Origin: JBLHZY01 sp047631555
Lineage (GTDB): Bacteria > Pseudomonadota > Alphaproteobacteria > Rhodobacterales > Rhodobacteraceae
Assembly: GCA_047631555.1 (NCBI GenBank)
Contig: JBLHZY010000002.1
Coordinates: 248,001-312,000, forward strand
Reading direction: 5' to 3'
Length of the DNA: 64,000 bases
Positions 8,792 to 17,113 of this stretch are shown here, piece after piece. Both the position numbers and the translations under genes were made by a program. Positions within the stretch are counted from its first letter, which is position 1. Each line of letters begins with the position of its first letter. Below the pieces are notes generated by a model that worked only from the letters and a program-made list of their open reading frames with translations, was not told where the DNA came from and ran no database searches.

Positions 8792-10044
8792 CTATTTGGC
8801 TTCCTTTTTGGATTTGGTTTGGCGGTTAGATTCTCGATTTCAGCGAAGAAACGACCAAGTATCTGTGTGCTATCCCAGCGTTCAACGGCTCGCTTGCGCG
8901 CGGCGATTCCATACTTTTTTCGAAGCGGCGCGTTGTCGAGGAGCATCTCAATTGTATGGGCAAAAGAAGCGGGGTTGGCGGGCGGCGAAATCTCGCCGCA
9001 GCCGATAACTTCATCTGCAAGAGCGGTGTTGGGCTCAGTTGTCGCGATTACTGGGCGCCCCGATGCTAGCATATTGGTTAGTTTTGAGGGGAGCATCAAG
9101 TCTGTCGCTTCGGCAATTTGGGGCAAGAGGTGAATATCCGCCATGCTCAAAAGATCACCGAGTTTTTCGAGCGGCTGAAGCGGGAAAAAGCGAATGATAT
9201 TTTGCGCGCGGCATTTGTTCTCAAGCAATTCGCGCAGGGGGCCATCGCCGCAAATCGCGATCGTGAGATCTTCGCGATGCGCCAAAAGCATTGCAACTTG
9301 GGGCAAGATTTCTAGGCCCTGCTTATTGGCAAGATTGCCAGAGTAGAGCGCAACGTATTTGGTCGTGATTTCGAAGCTCGCGCGCTGTTCTGTTTGGGCT
9401 TCTTGCGGCTTTACGGCATCCAAATTGGCCCAATTACGTAATTCGAAAAGCCGCTCGTTTAGGACGGATTTTTCGCGTAGTTTTTGCAGCATTGGTGCAG
9501 AAATTGTGCTGACTTTGTCAAAGCGGCGCAGTGCAAAAGCCTCAAACTTTTTTGCAGATCGACCGAGGATACTGTCTTGCTTCAAAAGGCCGGTTGCAAA
9601 GGCGGCCTCCACTTCGAAGTCTTGGATATGAAGCCAAGATTTGGAGCCGGCGAGTTTCGCGGCGAGCCAACCTAACGGGGCACTGATTAGCGAGGGGGCA
9701 ATGACCAAAACGAGGTCGGGGCGTTTGGTTATCGCATGCCAAATTGCGAGTGGAGCGGCGGAAAGTGCGAAGCTTACGTGGTGTAGAATGCGCCGGAGGC
9801 CGCTTGGCGTTCGGGGAACGTAGAGCGGGCAATGAGTTACATTGAGGTTTTTCTCAGGGGGGTCAGTTCGATACCAGAACTTCGGGTGTCCATCAGAGAT
9901 TTTCCAAGCCGGGAAATACGGCTGAGCAGTGAGAACTTGCACTTTGTGGCCAGCATTCGCCGCTTTTTGTGCGAGGCCAGAAGTATAGACCGCGATTGAA
10001 ATGATTTCAGGCGCGTAATTGATGCCAAGAATGAGAATCCGCAA
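8788..10044 (-). CDS. WcaI-like GT4 glycosyltransferase, first gene of operon
   Basis: The 418-residue product opens with RILILGINYAPEIISIAVYT, the start typical of WcaI/WbuB-type colanic-acid glycosyltransferases, and contains a donor-binding domain (VALYSGNLANKQGLE). The usual second glutamate region is LLPQIAEATDLMLPSKL, the variant seen in this subgroup. Translation most likely begins at a TTG (10044): it gives the exact family N-terminus, GAGG lies about 8-10 bases upstream, and the only nearby ATG is followed at once by an in-frame stop. It is the first gene of the polysaccharide operon, so a promoter should lie in 10045-10272. WcaI in Escherichia coli adds an early fucose; the same job here is inferred. 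Confidence 0.85.
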   Translation of the reverse strand: MRILILGINYAPEIISIAVYTSGLAQKAANAGHKVQVLTAQPYFPAWKISDGHPKFWYRTDPPEKNLNVTHCPLYVPRTPSGLRRILHHVSFALSAAPLAIWHAITKRPDLVLVIAPSLISAPLGWLAAKLAGSKSWLHIQDFEVEAAFATGLLKQDSILGRSAKKFEAFALRRFDKVSTISAPMLQKLREKSVLNERLFELRNWANLDAVKPQEAQTEQRASFEITTKYVALYSGNLANKQGLEILPQVAMLLAHREDLTIAICGDGPLRELLENKCRAQNIIRFFPLQPLEKLGDLLSMADIHLLPQIAEATDLMLPSKLTNMLASGRPVIATTEPNTALADEVIGCGEISPPANPASFAHTIEMLLDNAPLRKKYGIAARKRAVERWDSTQILGRFFAEIENLTAKPNPKRKPNR

Positions 10045-10231
10045 CTCAGCGCCTCATAGTAGGCTGATTTGCCTTGGGTCTTGAGCTGCACGAGAGGCAG
10101 CTATCGGAATGAAAATTGTGGGACGGGTATGCGCTGGGCATAGACTTCCTTGAATGAAGCGGGCGTGAGTGTACGCGGCTCTTTCAAGCATTTCTACTAT
10201 AGGGCGATATGGCTGTCCAAAGAAATTGGTA

Positions 10232-10270
10232 AGGTTGTGCCCGTACGAACGAAGTGGACCGCACGGGCCT
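10232..10270 (-). terminator. weak inverted repeat after chemoreceptor gene
   Basis: Just after the chemoreceptor stop (10273), the sequence contains GCCCGT (10239-10244) and ACGGGC (10263-10268), a perfect 6-bp inverted repeat with an 18-nt loop. There is no run of U in the transcript, so it may end transcription poorly or only protect the 3' end. The rest of the 228-bp gap up to the polysaccharide operon shows nothing I can name; the operon promoter must be in it. Confidence 0.3.
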
Positions 10271-10272
10271 TG

Positions 10273-11985
10273 TTAGGAAACAGCTCTTAGGGTCGGCTCG
10301 GCGCTTTTATGGCTGGAGAATTTTTCGACCAGATCGTTCAATCTTTTGGAGCTAGAAAACAGAATTGTGTTTGCGGCGTTTGTTTCTTCAAACATAGCGG
10401 CGTTTTGCTGCGTTACGTTCTCCAACGCTGAAATCGCAACGTTTACCTCAGAGAGCCCGCGCGACTGATCTTGTGTTGAGGCCGCGATTGAACGCATGCC
10501 TTTGTCGATGTTGGAGACTGCGGATTGGATCCCCGAAAGCGCTGTTCCGGTTTGGTTTACCAGGTCTACGCCATCGGCAACTTGTGTAACGCTTGAATTG
10601 ATCAAAGCGTTGATTTCGCGCGCCGCATCGGATGAGCGTTGCGCCAGCGCGCGGACTTCGGATGCAACAACGGCAAAGCCTCGTCCTGCTTCGCCAGCGC
10701 GCGCAGCCTCTACCCCGGCATTCAATGCCAAAAGGTTGGTTTGGAACGCGATGTCATCAATGACAGAAATAATCTTCTGAATTTCTTGGGAAGAGCCCTG
10801 GATTGCCGCCATCGCAGACACTGCGCGGTTCATAATGTCGGTTCCATTGTTGGCTTGCTGGCTTGTTGTTTCTGCGAGCGACTGAGATTCTGTCGCATCA
10901 TTCGCTACCTTTTGGATCGTTCTAGTTAGCTGATCGAGCGAGGACGCGATTTCCGCCAGTGTTGAGGCTTGTTGCTCTGTGCGCCCAGATAGATCGGTGG
11001 CGGCGCCGCTGATTTCTTGGGTTTGATCTTGAATTGAATGGGATTGCACGGCGACGGCACCAAAGGCATCGGCCAGCTGGCCGACAGCATTGTTATAGTT
11101 GTCGCGTAGGTCATGATATTCGCTGGCCAAAGGCTCTGTGATACGCGCTGAGAGATCTCCTGCGGAAAGGCGATCCAGCTTGGTTCTAAATACATCAAGC
11201 AACTGGCTCAGTTCTTGTTCACGTATCGCGCGAGAGGCCGCATCTTTTTCTTCCGCAAGGCGCACATTTTCAGCGTTGGTTTCAGCTTCGCGGCGTGCTG
11301 CTTCGGCGGCGTCGCGGGCTTCGGCGGCGGATTTAACCGCCTCTTCCGCTTTCTTTTGAGCGGCAAGTGCGTTGGCTTGTTCTGCCTCTGCAACCTGTGC
11401 TGCTTGATCCGAAAGGGCGGCTGAATTTTGCGCTTCTTTGCGCTCTCTATCGGCGGTTTGCGAGAGCTTGATTTGGCTGTTGATCGCAAGGGCAAGGGCA
11501 GCGGTTTCAATTATGAGAATTACCGCGTGCATCAATGTCCGGCCAACGTTTTCCAGCAAATCAACGGATGGATATACCATGCTTGGCATAACGAGCGTGA
11601 GCAATACGTGATGTACGGCAATGGTTGCCGCGGCAAGGATAAGCGCGCGCAATCCAACCATCATGACGAAGATCGCCATCACGGCGAAATAGACCATATG
11701 CGTATCGATCTGCCAAGGATGGGACATAAAGCCTGCATTTAGAACGATGGCTTGTCCGACGAGCCCTTGAGCGGCAAGAATTCGGCCTATTCCCGTTGTT
11801 GCTTTACGCCGCGCTGCGAATGAGATCGCGAAAAAAGCCAAGGTTCCAACCGTACAGAAAATGGCATTCGTTCCGATCAGCCAGGCGATGATAGCGACGG
11901 GTAGCGAGGCCGCCATTCCCATCGTTGCAATGAGCCGAGTGGCTTTGTTTCGAGTAATATCGAGGTTTGAAAGCGTGTCAGACAT
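10273..11985 (-). CDS. methyl-accepting chemotaxis protein with all-membrane sensor
   Basis: This 570-residue chemoreceptor signals to CheA/CheW. The first ~175 residues are a bundle of about six hydrophobic segments with no sizeable periplasmic ligand domain; a conserved-looking stretch is VGLRALILAAATIAVHH. A coiled coil rich in A, E and R (about 180-260) leads to a HAMP-like segment (LDRLSAGDLSARI) and a standard signalling domain with the hairpin tip IAFQTNLLALNAGVEAARAG. I chose the second of two tandem ATGs (11985), six bases after GGAG; it overlaps the small gene upstream by 8 nt. A membrane-embedded sensor suggests sensing of membrane state, redox or light rather than a soluble periplasmic ligand, which is inference. 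Confidence 0.9.
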   Translation of the reverse strand: MSDTLSNLDITRNKATRLIATMGMAASLPVAIIAWLIGTNAIFCTVGTLAFFAISFAARRKATTGIGRILAAQGLVGQAIVLNAGFMSHPWQIDTHMVYFAVMAIFVMMVGLRALILAAATIAVHHVLLTLVMPSMVYPSVDLLENVGRTLMHAVILIIETAALALAINSQIKLSQTADRERKEAQNSAALSDQAAQVAEAEQANALAAQKKAEEAVKSAAEARDAAEAARREAETNAENVRLAEEKDAASRAIREQELSQLLDVFRTKLDRLSAGDLSARITEPLASEYHDLRDNYNNAVGQLADAFGAVAVQSHSIQDQTQEISGAATDLSGRTEQQASTLAEIASSLDQLTRTIQKVANDATESQSLAETTSQQANNGTDIMNRAVSAMAAIQGSSQEIQKIISVIDDIAFQTNLLALNAGVEAARAGEAGRGFAVVASEVRALAQRSSDAAREINALINSSVTQVADGVDLVNQTGTALSGIQSAVSNIDKGMRSIAASTQDQSRGLSEVNVAISALENVTQQNAAMFEETNAANTILFSSSKRLNDLVEKFSSHKSAEPTLRAVS

Positions 11986-12277
11986 CATCTGCTCCACAGA
12001 TTTGCGCTAGCGCGGCGGAATTTAAAACGGTCCAGGCCCCAGCCGAGACAACTTGGGAGGAAAAGGCGGGATCTTCGGAATAGGCTAGAACAGCAAAGGG
12101 CGCTTTTTGCGGCGCAACGATGCGCCCATGGGCCGCTGATACGATAGCATCAGCGTCTTGCCATGGCGCAATGACAACAACAACGGGCCCGTCTCCATCC
12201 CCCGGCTGCAGCAGCAGCGAGAGCGGGGCGAGCGCAATTGTAAACGCGAAAATCGCTATTGTTGTAAGCGTTTGCAC
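11978..12277 (-). CDS. small membrane-anchored protein, partner of chemoreceptor
   Basis: I do not recognise this 99-residue protein. It begins at GTG 12277, six to nine bases after AAGGAAAGG, and has an N-terminal hydrophobic anchor (TTIAIFAFTIALAPLSLLL) followed by a short domain containing VVVVIAPWQDAD and ending WTVLNSAALAQICG. It resembles small anchored proteins with a compact alpha/beta domain. The stop lies inside the chemoreceptor start (8-nt overlap), so the two are almost certainly made together, suggesting a sensory accessory role. The open frame reaches to 12451, but the upstream part has no ribosome site and overlaps the divergent promoter area. Confidence 0.65.
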   Translation of the reverse strand: MQTLTTIAIFAFTIALAPLSLLLQPGDGDGPVVVVIAPWQDADAIVSAAHGRIVAPQKAPFAVLAYSEDPAFSSQVVSAGAWTVLNSAALAQICGADDV

Positions 12278-12416
12278 AAGATGCCTTTCCTTCTGAAGCC
12301 TCCTTATGCCCGAGTCGCCTTTCCAAACTGCTAATTCCCACATTCCCTTTTTATCGATTGCTTGATCGTGGCTTTCGCTCGCGATATTGCCTTGGCAACT
12401 TTGTGGAGGGTACGAA

Positions 12417-14216
12417 ATGGCGATTGTGAACCGGGCTGATCTGGATTTCATGCTTTATGATTGGTTGGGGGCGGAAAGCTTGTGCGATTTGCCGCGCTTT
12501 GCCGATCAGAGCCGGGCGGATTACGACGCATTTCTTGATCTCGGGGAAAAACTGGCCGAGCGGGAGTTTTTGCCATGCCACAAGGCGGGCGATCAGCAAG
12601 AGCCGCAATTGGGCGCTGACGGCAGCGTCGCACTTGAGCCGGGAACGCGCGCGGCTGTGCGGACTTATCTAGAGAATGGATTGCAGCTCGCGACGGTCGA
12701 TGAGGCGCATGGCGGGATGCAATTTCCGATGTTAATCGCAAGCGGCGTTATGGCCAATTTGATGGGCGCAAATATCGCAGCTTCCGGGTTTGCGATGCTT
12801 TCAATTGCCAATGCGCGGGTGATTTCTGATTTCGGAACGCCAGAGCAAATTGCGCTGTTTGCAACGCCTCAGCATGAGGGCGAAACCCTTGGCACGATGT
12901 GTTTGAGTGAGCCTGATGTTGGCTCGTCCTTGGGGGATATTACGACCCGGGCCGTTGGGGATGAAACCGACGCGATCGGCGCGCGCTTTCGCCTCAGTGG
13001 GCGCAAGATGTGGATCTCTGCGGCCGAGCAGGATGCGACCGATAATATCGTGCATCTGGTACTTGCAAAAATCGCAAATGAAGATGGCAGCCTGCCTGCC
13101 GGAGCCAAAGGAATTTCGCTCTTTATTGTGCCCAAAATTCTGCCGGATGCGCTTGGGGTGCCGGGCGCGCGCAATGATCTCGAAGTTGTCGGGCTCAACC
13201 ATAAAATGGGCTATCGCGCCACGCCGAATTGCCTGCTTAATTTCGGCGAAGGCAAGCATATGCCGCTCGGCGAAAAGGGCGCTATTGGCTATCTTTTGGG
13301 CGCGCCGGGGCAAGGTCTTGCGATCATGTTTCAGATGATGAACGAGGCGCGGATCAATGTTGGCCTTGGGGCCGCCGCCCTTGCATATCGCGGCTATACG
13401 CTTTCACGGGACTACGCGCTTGAGCGGCTTCAAGGGCGCCCACTTGAGGACAAAAAGATCCCCAACCAAGTTCCGATTTCGCGCCATCCTGATGTACGGC
13501 GTATGGTGCTTGGGCAAAAGGCCATTGCCGAGGGTGCTTTGGCGCTTTGCCTGTATAGTGCGAAGCTTTCTGACTTGACCCAGGGCGAACAGGACGAGGC
13601 CGCACGCATCAAGGCACAAGCGCTTTTGGATATCTTGACGCCGATTACGAAAAGCTGGCCCTCAGAGCAGGGATTGATCGCCAACCATATGGCAATCCAA
13701 ATTCATGGTGGCTACGGCTATACGCGCGATTTTGACGTTGAGCAAATCTATCGTGATAACCGGCTAAACCCCATTCATGAGGGTACAACCGGCATCCAAG
13801 GCATCGACCTTTTGGGCCGCAAAATTCTGTTTGATCGCAATGGATCGCTTGGCGTTTTGCTTGCTGAAATTCGTCAGACCATAGCGAAAGCAAAAGGTGG
13901 CTCTTTTGAGGGATACGCAGGCGTGCTTGAGGTGGCTGTATTGCAGATTGAAACGCTGGTGGCGGGGATTGATGACGCGCCAAAAGCCCTTGCGCATGGG
14001 ACGGCCTTTTTGAGCGCCTTTGGGCATATGGTCCTTGGCTGGATCTGGCTTGATATGGCGATGGCGGCGCAGAAAGCGGGCGCAGAGTTGGCCGAGGGCA
14101 AAGCGCTCGCTTGCGCATATTTCTATGCCTATGAGATGCCGCAAATCGCCGGCTGGTTGGCGCCAATGGAAGCAGGCACGACACTGCTGAGCGATCTTAA
14201 TGAGACGCTGCTTTAG
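12417..14216 (+). CDS. acyl-CoA dehydrogenase, 600-residue class
   Basis: This 599-residue flavoprotein oxidises acyl-CoA thioesters to 2-enoyl-CoA, passing electrons to ETF. The FAD-binding signature is TMCLSEPDVGSS, and the C-terminal part of the core shows QIHGGYGYTRDFDVEQIYRD and IHEGTTGIQGIDLLGRK, where the glutamate is the usual catalytic base of this long subclass. A further ~130-residue helical C-terminal domain separates it from the ~390-residue short-chain enzymes. Paralogues of this class include DmdC (methylmercaptopropionyl-CoA dehydrogenase) and AcdB; the substrate cannot be decided from sequence. GGAGGG precedes the ATG. It is convergent with, and overlaps by 4 nt, a TetR gene that may control it. 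Confidence 0.9.
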   Translation: MAIVNRADLDFMLYDWLGAESLCDLPRFADQSRADYDAFLDLGEKLAEREFLPCHKAGDQQEPQLGADGSVALEPGTRAAVRTYLENGLQLATVDEAHGGMQFPMLIASGVMANLMGANIAASGFAMLSIANARVISDFGTPEQIALFATPQHEGETLGTMCLSEPDVGSSLGDITTRAVGDETDAIGARFRLSGRKMWISAAEQDATDNIVHLVLAKIANEDGSLPAGAKGISLFIVPKILPDALGVPGARNDLEVVGLNHKMGYRATPNCLLNFGEGKHMPLGEKGAIGYLLGAPGQGLAIMFQMMNEARINVGLGAAALAYRGYTLSRDYALERLQGRPLEDKKIPNQVPISRHPDVRRMVLGQKAIAEGALALCLYSAKLSDLTQGEQDEAARIKAQALLDILTPITKSWPSEQGLIANHMAIQIHGGYGYTRDFDVEQIYRDNRLNPIHEGTTGIQGIDLLGRKILFDRNGSLGVLLAEIRQTIAKAKGGSFEGYAGVLEVAVLQIETLVAGIDDAPKALAHGTAFLSAFGHMVLGWIWLDMAMAAQKAGAELAEGKALACAYFYAYEMPQIAGWLAPMEAGTTLLSDLNETLL

Positions 14217-14899
14217 GCGGCTGTTTCGATCAAGGAAGGATCGGCAACGGTTGCGCGCAAAACCATATCAATGGCGCGTTCGCGCAGGGCAGCTTGGCCT
14301 TCTGGTGTCTGTAAAGAGGGGCCAAAGGAATAGCTGAATGTTGCCCGATTTGAGACATTGAAGAAGCTGAGCGAACTGATGATCCAATGCAGCTGAAGTG
14401 CATCAATGTCTTGGCGAAAAATCCCCTCGGCGCGGCCGCGCGCGCAAACATTCTCAAGCTTTTCAATCGCAGCGTGGTTGAGCTTTGGGATGGTCTCAGA
14501 GCGCTGAAGATGGCTCGCATTGTGAATGTTTTCTGTCATCACGAGGCGGATGAACTCAGGCATATTGTAATGGTTTTCGAAGGTAAATTCGACAAGGCGG
14601 CGCAGGGCGCTGATCGGGTCTAGACCTTCGAGCTGAAGATCAGCTTCGCCTTGGCGCACGCGGGCATATTCCGCTTCGAGAACGGCCAGATAAAGCCCGT
14701 CCTTATCGGTGAAATAATAATAGATCATCCGCTTTGAGGCGCGGGTTTTGGCGGCGATGTCATCGACGCGAGCGCCCGAAAAGCCATTTTTCGCGAATTC
14801 GGAGGCGGCGACCTTTAAGATATCCGCGCGAACGGCGTCAGGGTCTTGCTTCCACTGCGATTTGCGCGGTTTTGCTGGCGTTGATTTGGGCGTGCTCAT
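14213..14899 (-). CDS. TetR family transcriptional regulator
   Basis: This is a 228-residue one-component regulator. Residues about 23-70 form the TetR helix-turn-helix (ILKVAASEFAKNGFSGARV, then ASKRMIYYYFTDKDGL). A basic, proline-rich N-terminal tail precedes it. The C-terminal ligand domain belongs to the group that often controls fatty-acid or nucleobase catabolism, but the effector cannot be read from sequence. Its stop overlaps the stop of the convergent acyl-CoA dehydrogenase gene, so a regulatory link is plausible but not proven; its own promoter faces wza across 14900-15299. Confidence 0.88.
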   Translation of the reverse strand: MSTPKSTPAKPRKSQWKQDPDAVRADILKVAASEFAKNGFSGARVDDIAAKTRASKRMIYYYFTDKDGLYLAVLEAEYARVRQGEADLQLEGLDPISALRRLVEFTFENHYNMPEFIRLVMTENIHNASHLQRSETIPKLNHAAIEKLENVCARGRAEGIFRQDIDALQLHWIISSLSFFNVSNRATFSYSFGPSLQTPEGQAALRERAIDMVLRATVADPSLIETAA

Positions 14900-15050
14900 G
14901 CCTATCCTGTCCCTGTTTTGGGGAGTTCATAGCATGAAATGGTCGATGCGGAACAATAGAATTGCCCAAGGCTTTTGGCGTGCAATCAATCGTTGGAAAC
15001 AGGGCTGGCGCAAACACCCGCCTTCATTCGTTAACAAAAATTAACGCATT

Positions 15051-15085
15051 CGCACGGCAATGCATCGTTTTGGCAACGCCGTGCG
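15051..15085. promoter_or_regulatory. 8-bp inverted repeat upstream of wza
   Basis: CGCACGGC at 15051-15058 and GCCGTGCG at 15078-15085 are perfect inverted arms with 19 bases between them. It could be an operator in the divergent region or a hairpin; there is no U-run, and no transcription unit ends here, so termination is unlikely. Confidence 0.4.
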
Positions 15086-15096
15086 CAAAAACTGCG

Positions 15097-15130
15097 GGTC
15101 ACCCAAGCGATTAGCAACCTTGGGTTGACC
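15097..15130. promoter_or_regulatory. imperfect dyad GGTCACCCAAG / CTTGGGTTGACC
   Basis: The left arm (15097-15107) and right arm (15119-15130) match with one bulged base. It lies about 170 bases upstream of the wza start, next to the 8-bp repeat. It may be a regulator site; the core CACCCAAG also occurs in a dyad before the ABC transporter operon at 16964-16971. Confidence 0.35.
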
Positions 15131-15299
15131 TGTTTCCCCTGCCATGGTGCGGATACTATAGCTTTGGGCGGCGCTCTCTTGCATGAAGGCGCTTCTTGCT
15201 CTTTGCTGCCGGGTGCGCCCAATGTGCGCGCATCCCTACTCTGGATGGTTTCGCTTGGTTTGCTTGAACGGCGCCAAATTTCGAATGGAGGACGATATC

Positions 15300-16661
15300 G
15301 TGCGATTTTTGAGCGTTATTTGCATGGCGGTTGTTCTGAGTTCTTGTGGTGTGGCCTATCAAAGCCCAGGCGTTGAGGCAGGGCTGAGCGATGATGCCAA
15401 GGTGCGCGTGGTGACCATCACGCCGCAAACGGCGCTTGTCGCGAACCGTTCTGAATATCGCCCACAGACCCTTCCAGCGATCTTTTCGCAAACGGCCGGG
15501 GGCGGTAGTGGCCTTCGCGGCGCAGGTGCGACACCTATTGCAGCCTTTGAAGCAGAGCAGCGCCCCGCAGCGCTTGAGATGCGCGTTCCACCGGCAGTAA
15601 AACAGGGGGCCTATCGCATCGGGGTTAGCGATGTGCTGCTTTTGGCGACGCCTCAGGCAGGCTCGACCGTTGAAGAGCTATCGGGGCTTCTGGCTGCGCA
15701 AAACCGGCGCCAAGGTTACACGGTTCAAGACGACGGGGCGATTGCGATCCCGGATGTCGGGCGCATTCCGCTTTCTGGCCTGACGCTTGAAGAAGCCGAA
15801 GCCGAGCTTTTCCAGCGGCTGGTCGAAAATCAGATCGATCCCTCCTTTAGCCTTGAGATAGCGGAGTTCAATTCCAAGAAAGTCTCTATTGGCGGCGCGG
15901 TTGCTGCGCCAACGGTCGCGCCCATAACGCTGCGCCCGCTTTACTTGGATGAGGCGCTTACTGCGGCGGGCGGCGTGACCGTGGCGGATCAAGATTACGC
16001 GTCCGTGCGGATATACCGTGACGGGTCGCTCTATCAAATTCCGCTCAACGAGCTCTATTCCAAAACCAGCTTGCGCCGTATTCAGCTGATCGAAGGCGAT
16101 AGTGTATTTGTCGATACGGCCTATGAGTTAGAGCAGGCAGCCCGCTATTTTGAAGAGCAAATTCGCATTGCAGAGCTGCGCCAATCTGGGCGCGTGGCCG
16201 CGATTAGTGCGCTTAATTCCGAGGTTGCCCTGCGCCGGAATTCGCTGAATGAGGCGCGTTCGAACTTCAAAACCAAGCTTGAGTTGGGCGATGTGAAGCG
16301 CGATTATGTTTACCTCGCGGGCGAGATCAAAACGCAAACGCGCTATAGTCTGCCGTTTGGACAAAAGGCGACTTTGGCCGATGCGCTTTATGATGCGGGC
16401 GGCGGGATCCCAACGGAAACCGGCAATATTCGCGAGATCTATGTTTTGCGTGGATCGACCGATCCGCGAGAGTTTGCTGCGATCACAGCTTGGCGGCTTG
16501 ATGCGCGCAATGCGGCCAAACTGCTCCTTGCGACGCGCTTTGAATTGCGCCCCAACGACGTGATTTTTGTGGCCGAGCAGCCCATAACGCGCTGGGCTCG
16601 CGTGATCCGCCAAATCACACCAACTTTGATCACCACAGGCGTCGGCCTCGCGGCCCGCTAA
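15300..16661 (+). CDS. wza: Wza-type outer-membrane polysaccharide exporter lipoprotein
   Basis: The 453-residue lipoprotein forms the outer-membrane channel for capsule or exopolysaccharide. The signal peptide ends in a lipobox (VVLSSC, cysteine about residue 16). A polysaccharide-export domain (YRIGVSDVLLLATP ... DDGAIAIPDVGRIPLSGLT) is followed by SLBB segments (ISIGGAVAAPTV-like and VYLAGEIKTQTRYSLPFGQ). The C-terminus (RWARVIRQITPTLITTGVG) resembles the amphipathic helix that forms the membrane barrel. I chose GTG at 15300: GGAGGA lies seven bases upstream and it gives a proper signal peptide, while the 15183 extension does not. It stands alone, 5 kb from the polysaccharide operon, and no Wzc kinase is beside it. 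Confidence 0.9.
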   Translation: MRFLSVICMAVVLSSCGVAYQSPGVEAGLSDDAKVRVVTITPQTALVANRSEYRPQTLPAIFSQTAGGGSGLRGAGATPIAAFEAEQRPAALEMRVPPAVKQGAYRIGVSDVLLLATPQAGSTVEELSGLLAAQNRRQGYTVQDDGAIAIPDVGRIPLSGLTLEEAEAELFQRLVENQIDPSFSLEIAEFNSKKVSIGGAVAAPTVAPITLRPLYLDEALTAAGGVTVADQDYASVRIYRDGSLYQIPLNELYSKTSLRRIQLIEGDSVFVDTAYELEQAARYFEEQIRIAELRQSGRVAAISALNSEVALRRNSLNEARSNFKTKLELGDVKRDYVYLAGEIKTQTRYSLPFGQKATLADALYDAGGGIPTETGNIREIYVLRGSTDPREFAAITAWRLDARNAAKLLLATRFELRPNDVIFVAEQPITRWARVIRQITPTLITTGVGLAAR

Positions 16662-16770
16662 CCCCTCTATTTCACTGCGCCAGCGTCCGCCTTGCCAGCA
16701 TTGCTGCGCGGGGCGAATCGCATTTTTCCTGTAAGGAAGCGCGTTTGGCGCGTTCGTGGGGTCGAAAATT

Positions 16771-16790
16771 TTTCCAATATTGGGTATGCA
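16771..16790 (+). promoter_or_regulatory. copy 1 of shared motif WTTCGAACWWWRGGTATGCA
   Basis: TTTCCAATATTGGGTATGCA differs from the consensus mainly at TTCGAAC. It lies 110 bases after wza and 324 bases before the ABC transporter start. It is the weakest copy but shares 17 of 20 bases with the second copy 242 bases on. Confidence 0.45.
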
Positions 16791-16961
16791 AAGAGCGGCG
16801 CGCTGCATGGCAGCAATCTATTCTGCATTGCGGTAATCTCTTCCGCTAATGCCTTTCCGGCAGATGCGCTCCATTACCTATTACTCTAACAAAACATGGT
16901 TATTTGAGGAGGGCGCGCGCCGCTCTGGAGCAAACGTTTCCTGTATTAATGCCCAAACCGC

Positions 16962-17004
16962 TTCACCCAAGAGCGCTTTCTGGGAGGCCCCTCTTTTGGG
17001 TGAA
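16962..17004. promoter_or_regulatory. 9-bp inverted repeat TTCACCCAA / TTGGGTGAA
   Basis: Arms at 16962-16970 and 16996-17004 are perfect. GAG/CTC inside can extend the stem with a small bulge. It lies about 110 bases before the substrate-binding protein start, where it could act as operator or leader hairpin. Confidence 0.4.
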
Positions 17005-17012
17005 ACTGGGCT

Positions 17013-17032
17013 TTTCGAACATTGGGTATTCA
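17013..17032 (+). promoter_or_regulatory. copy 2 of shared motif WTTCGAACWWWRGGTATGCA
   Basis: TTTCGAACATTGGGTATTCA lies 81 bases before the ATG of the substrate-binding protein. It keeps TTCGAAC and GGTAT with the same spacing as the copies before the monooxygenase and the dehydrogenase genes. Confidence 0.5.
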
Positions 17033-17113
17033 CAGGTCGCTCATTTGCGTTCATGATTGAGATACTCGCCACAAGAGCGGGGCAAAATGACAAATGTCTG
17101 GGAGGACTTTTCA

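Larger units (their letters stand above)
14900..15299. other. 400-bp divergent intergenic region tetR/wza
   Basis: No gene is supported here. The region carries three dyads: GTTAAC-AAAA-ATTAAC-like sequence at 15030-15045 (two TTAA boxes six bases apart, one short of a CtrA box), an 8-bp perfect inverted repeat at 15051-15085, and an imperfect one at 15097-15130 whose right arm ends in TTGACC. It must hold the promoters of both the TetR gene and wza. I cannot place a convincing -35/-10 pair; TACTAT at 15154 is 23 bases from TTGACC, too far for a normal sigma-70 promoter. Confidence 0.6.
16662..17113. other. 452-bp leader region before ABC operon
   Basis: No gene is supported. The region holds two copies of a 20-bp motif (16771-16790 and 17013-17032, 17 of 20 bases identical) and a 9-bp perfect inverted repeat (16962-17004). 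The length and repeats suggest a regulated promoter for the substrate-binding protein gene. I see no riboswitch that I recognise. Confidence 0.55.

Noticed and set aside
12417..14216. Calling the acyl-CoA dehydrogenase DmdC (DMSP demethylation pathway)
   Set aside because: It belongs to the same long subclass, but no dmdA, dmdB or dmdD is near and the substrate residues cannot be judged by eye.
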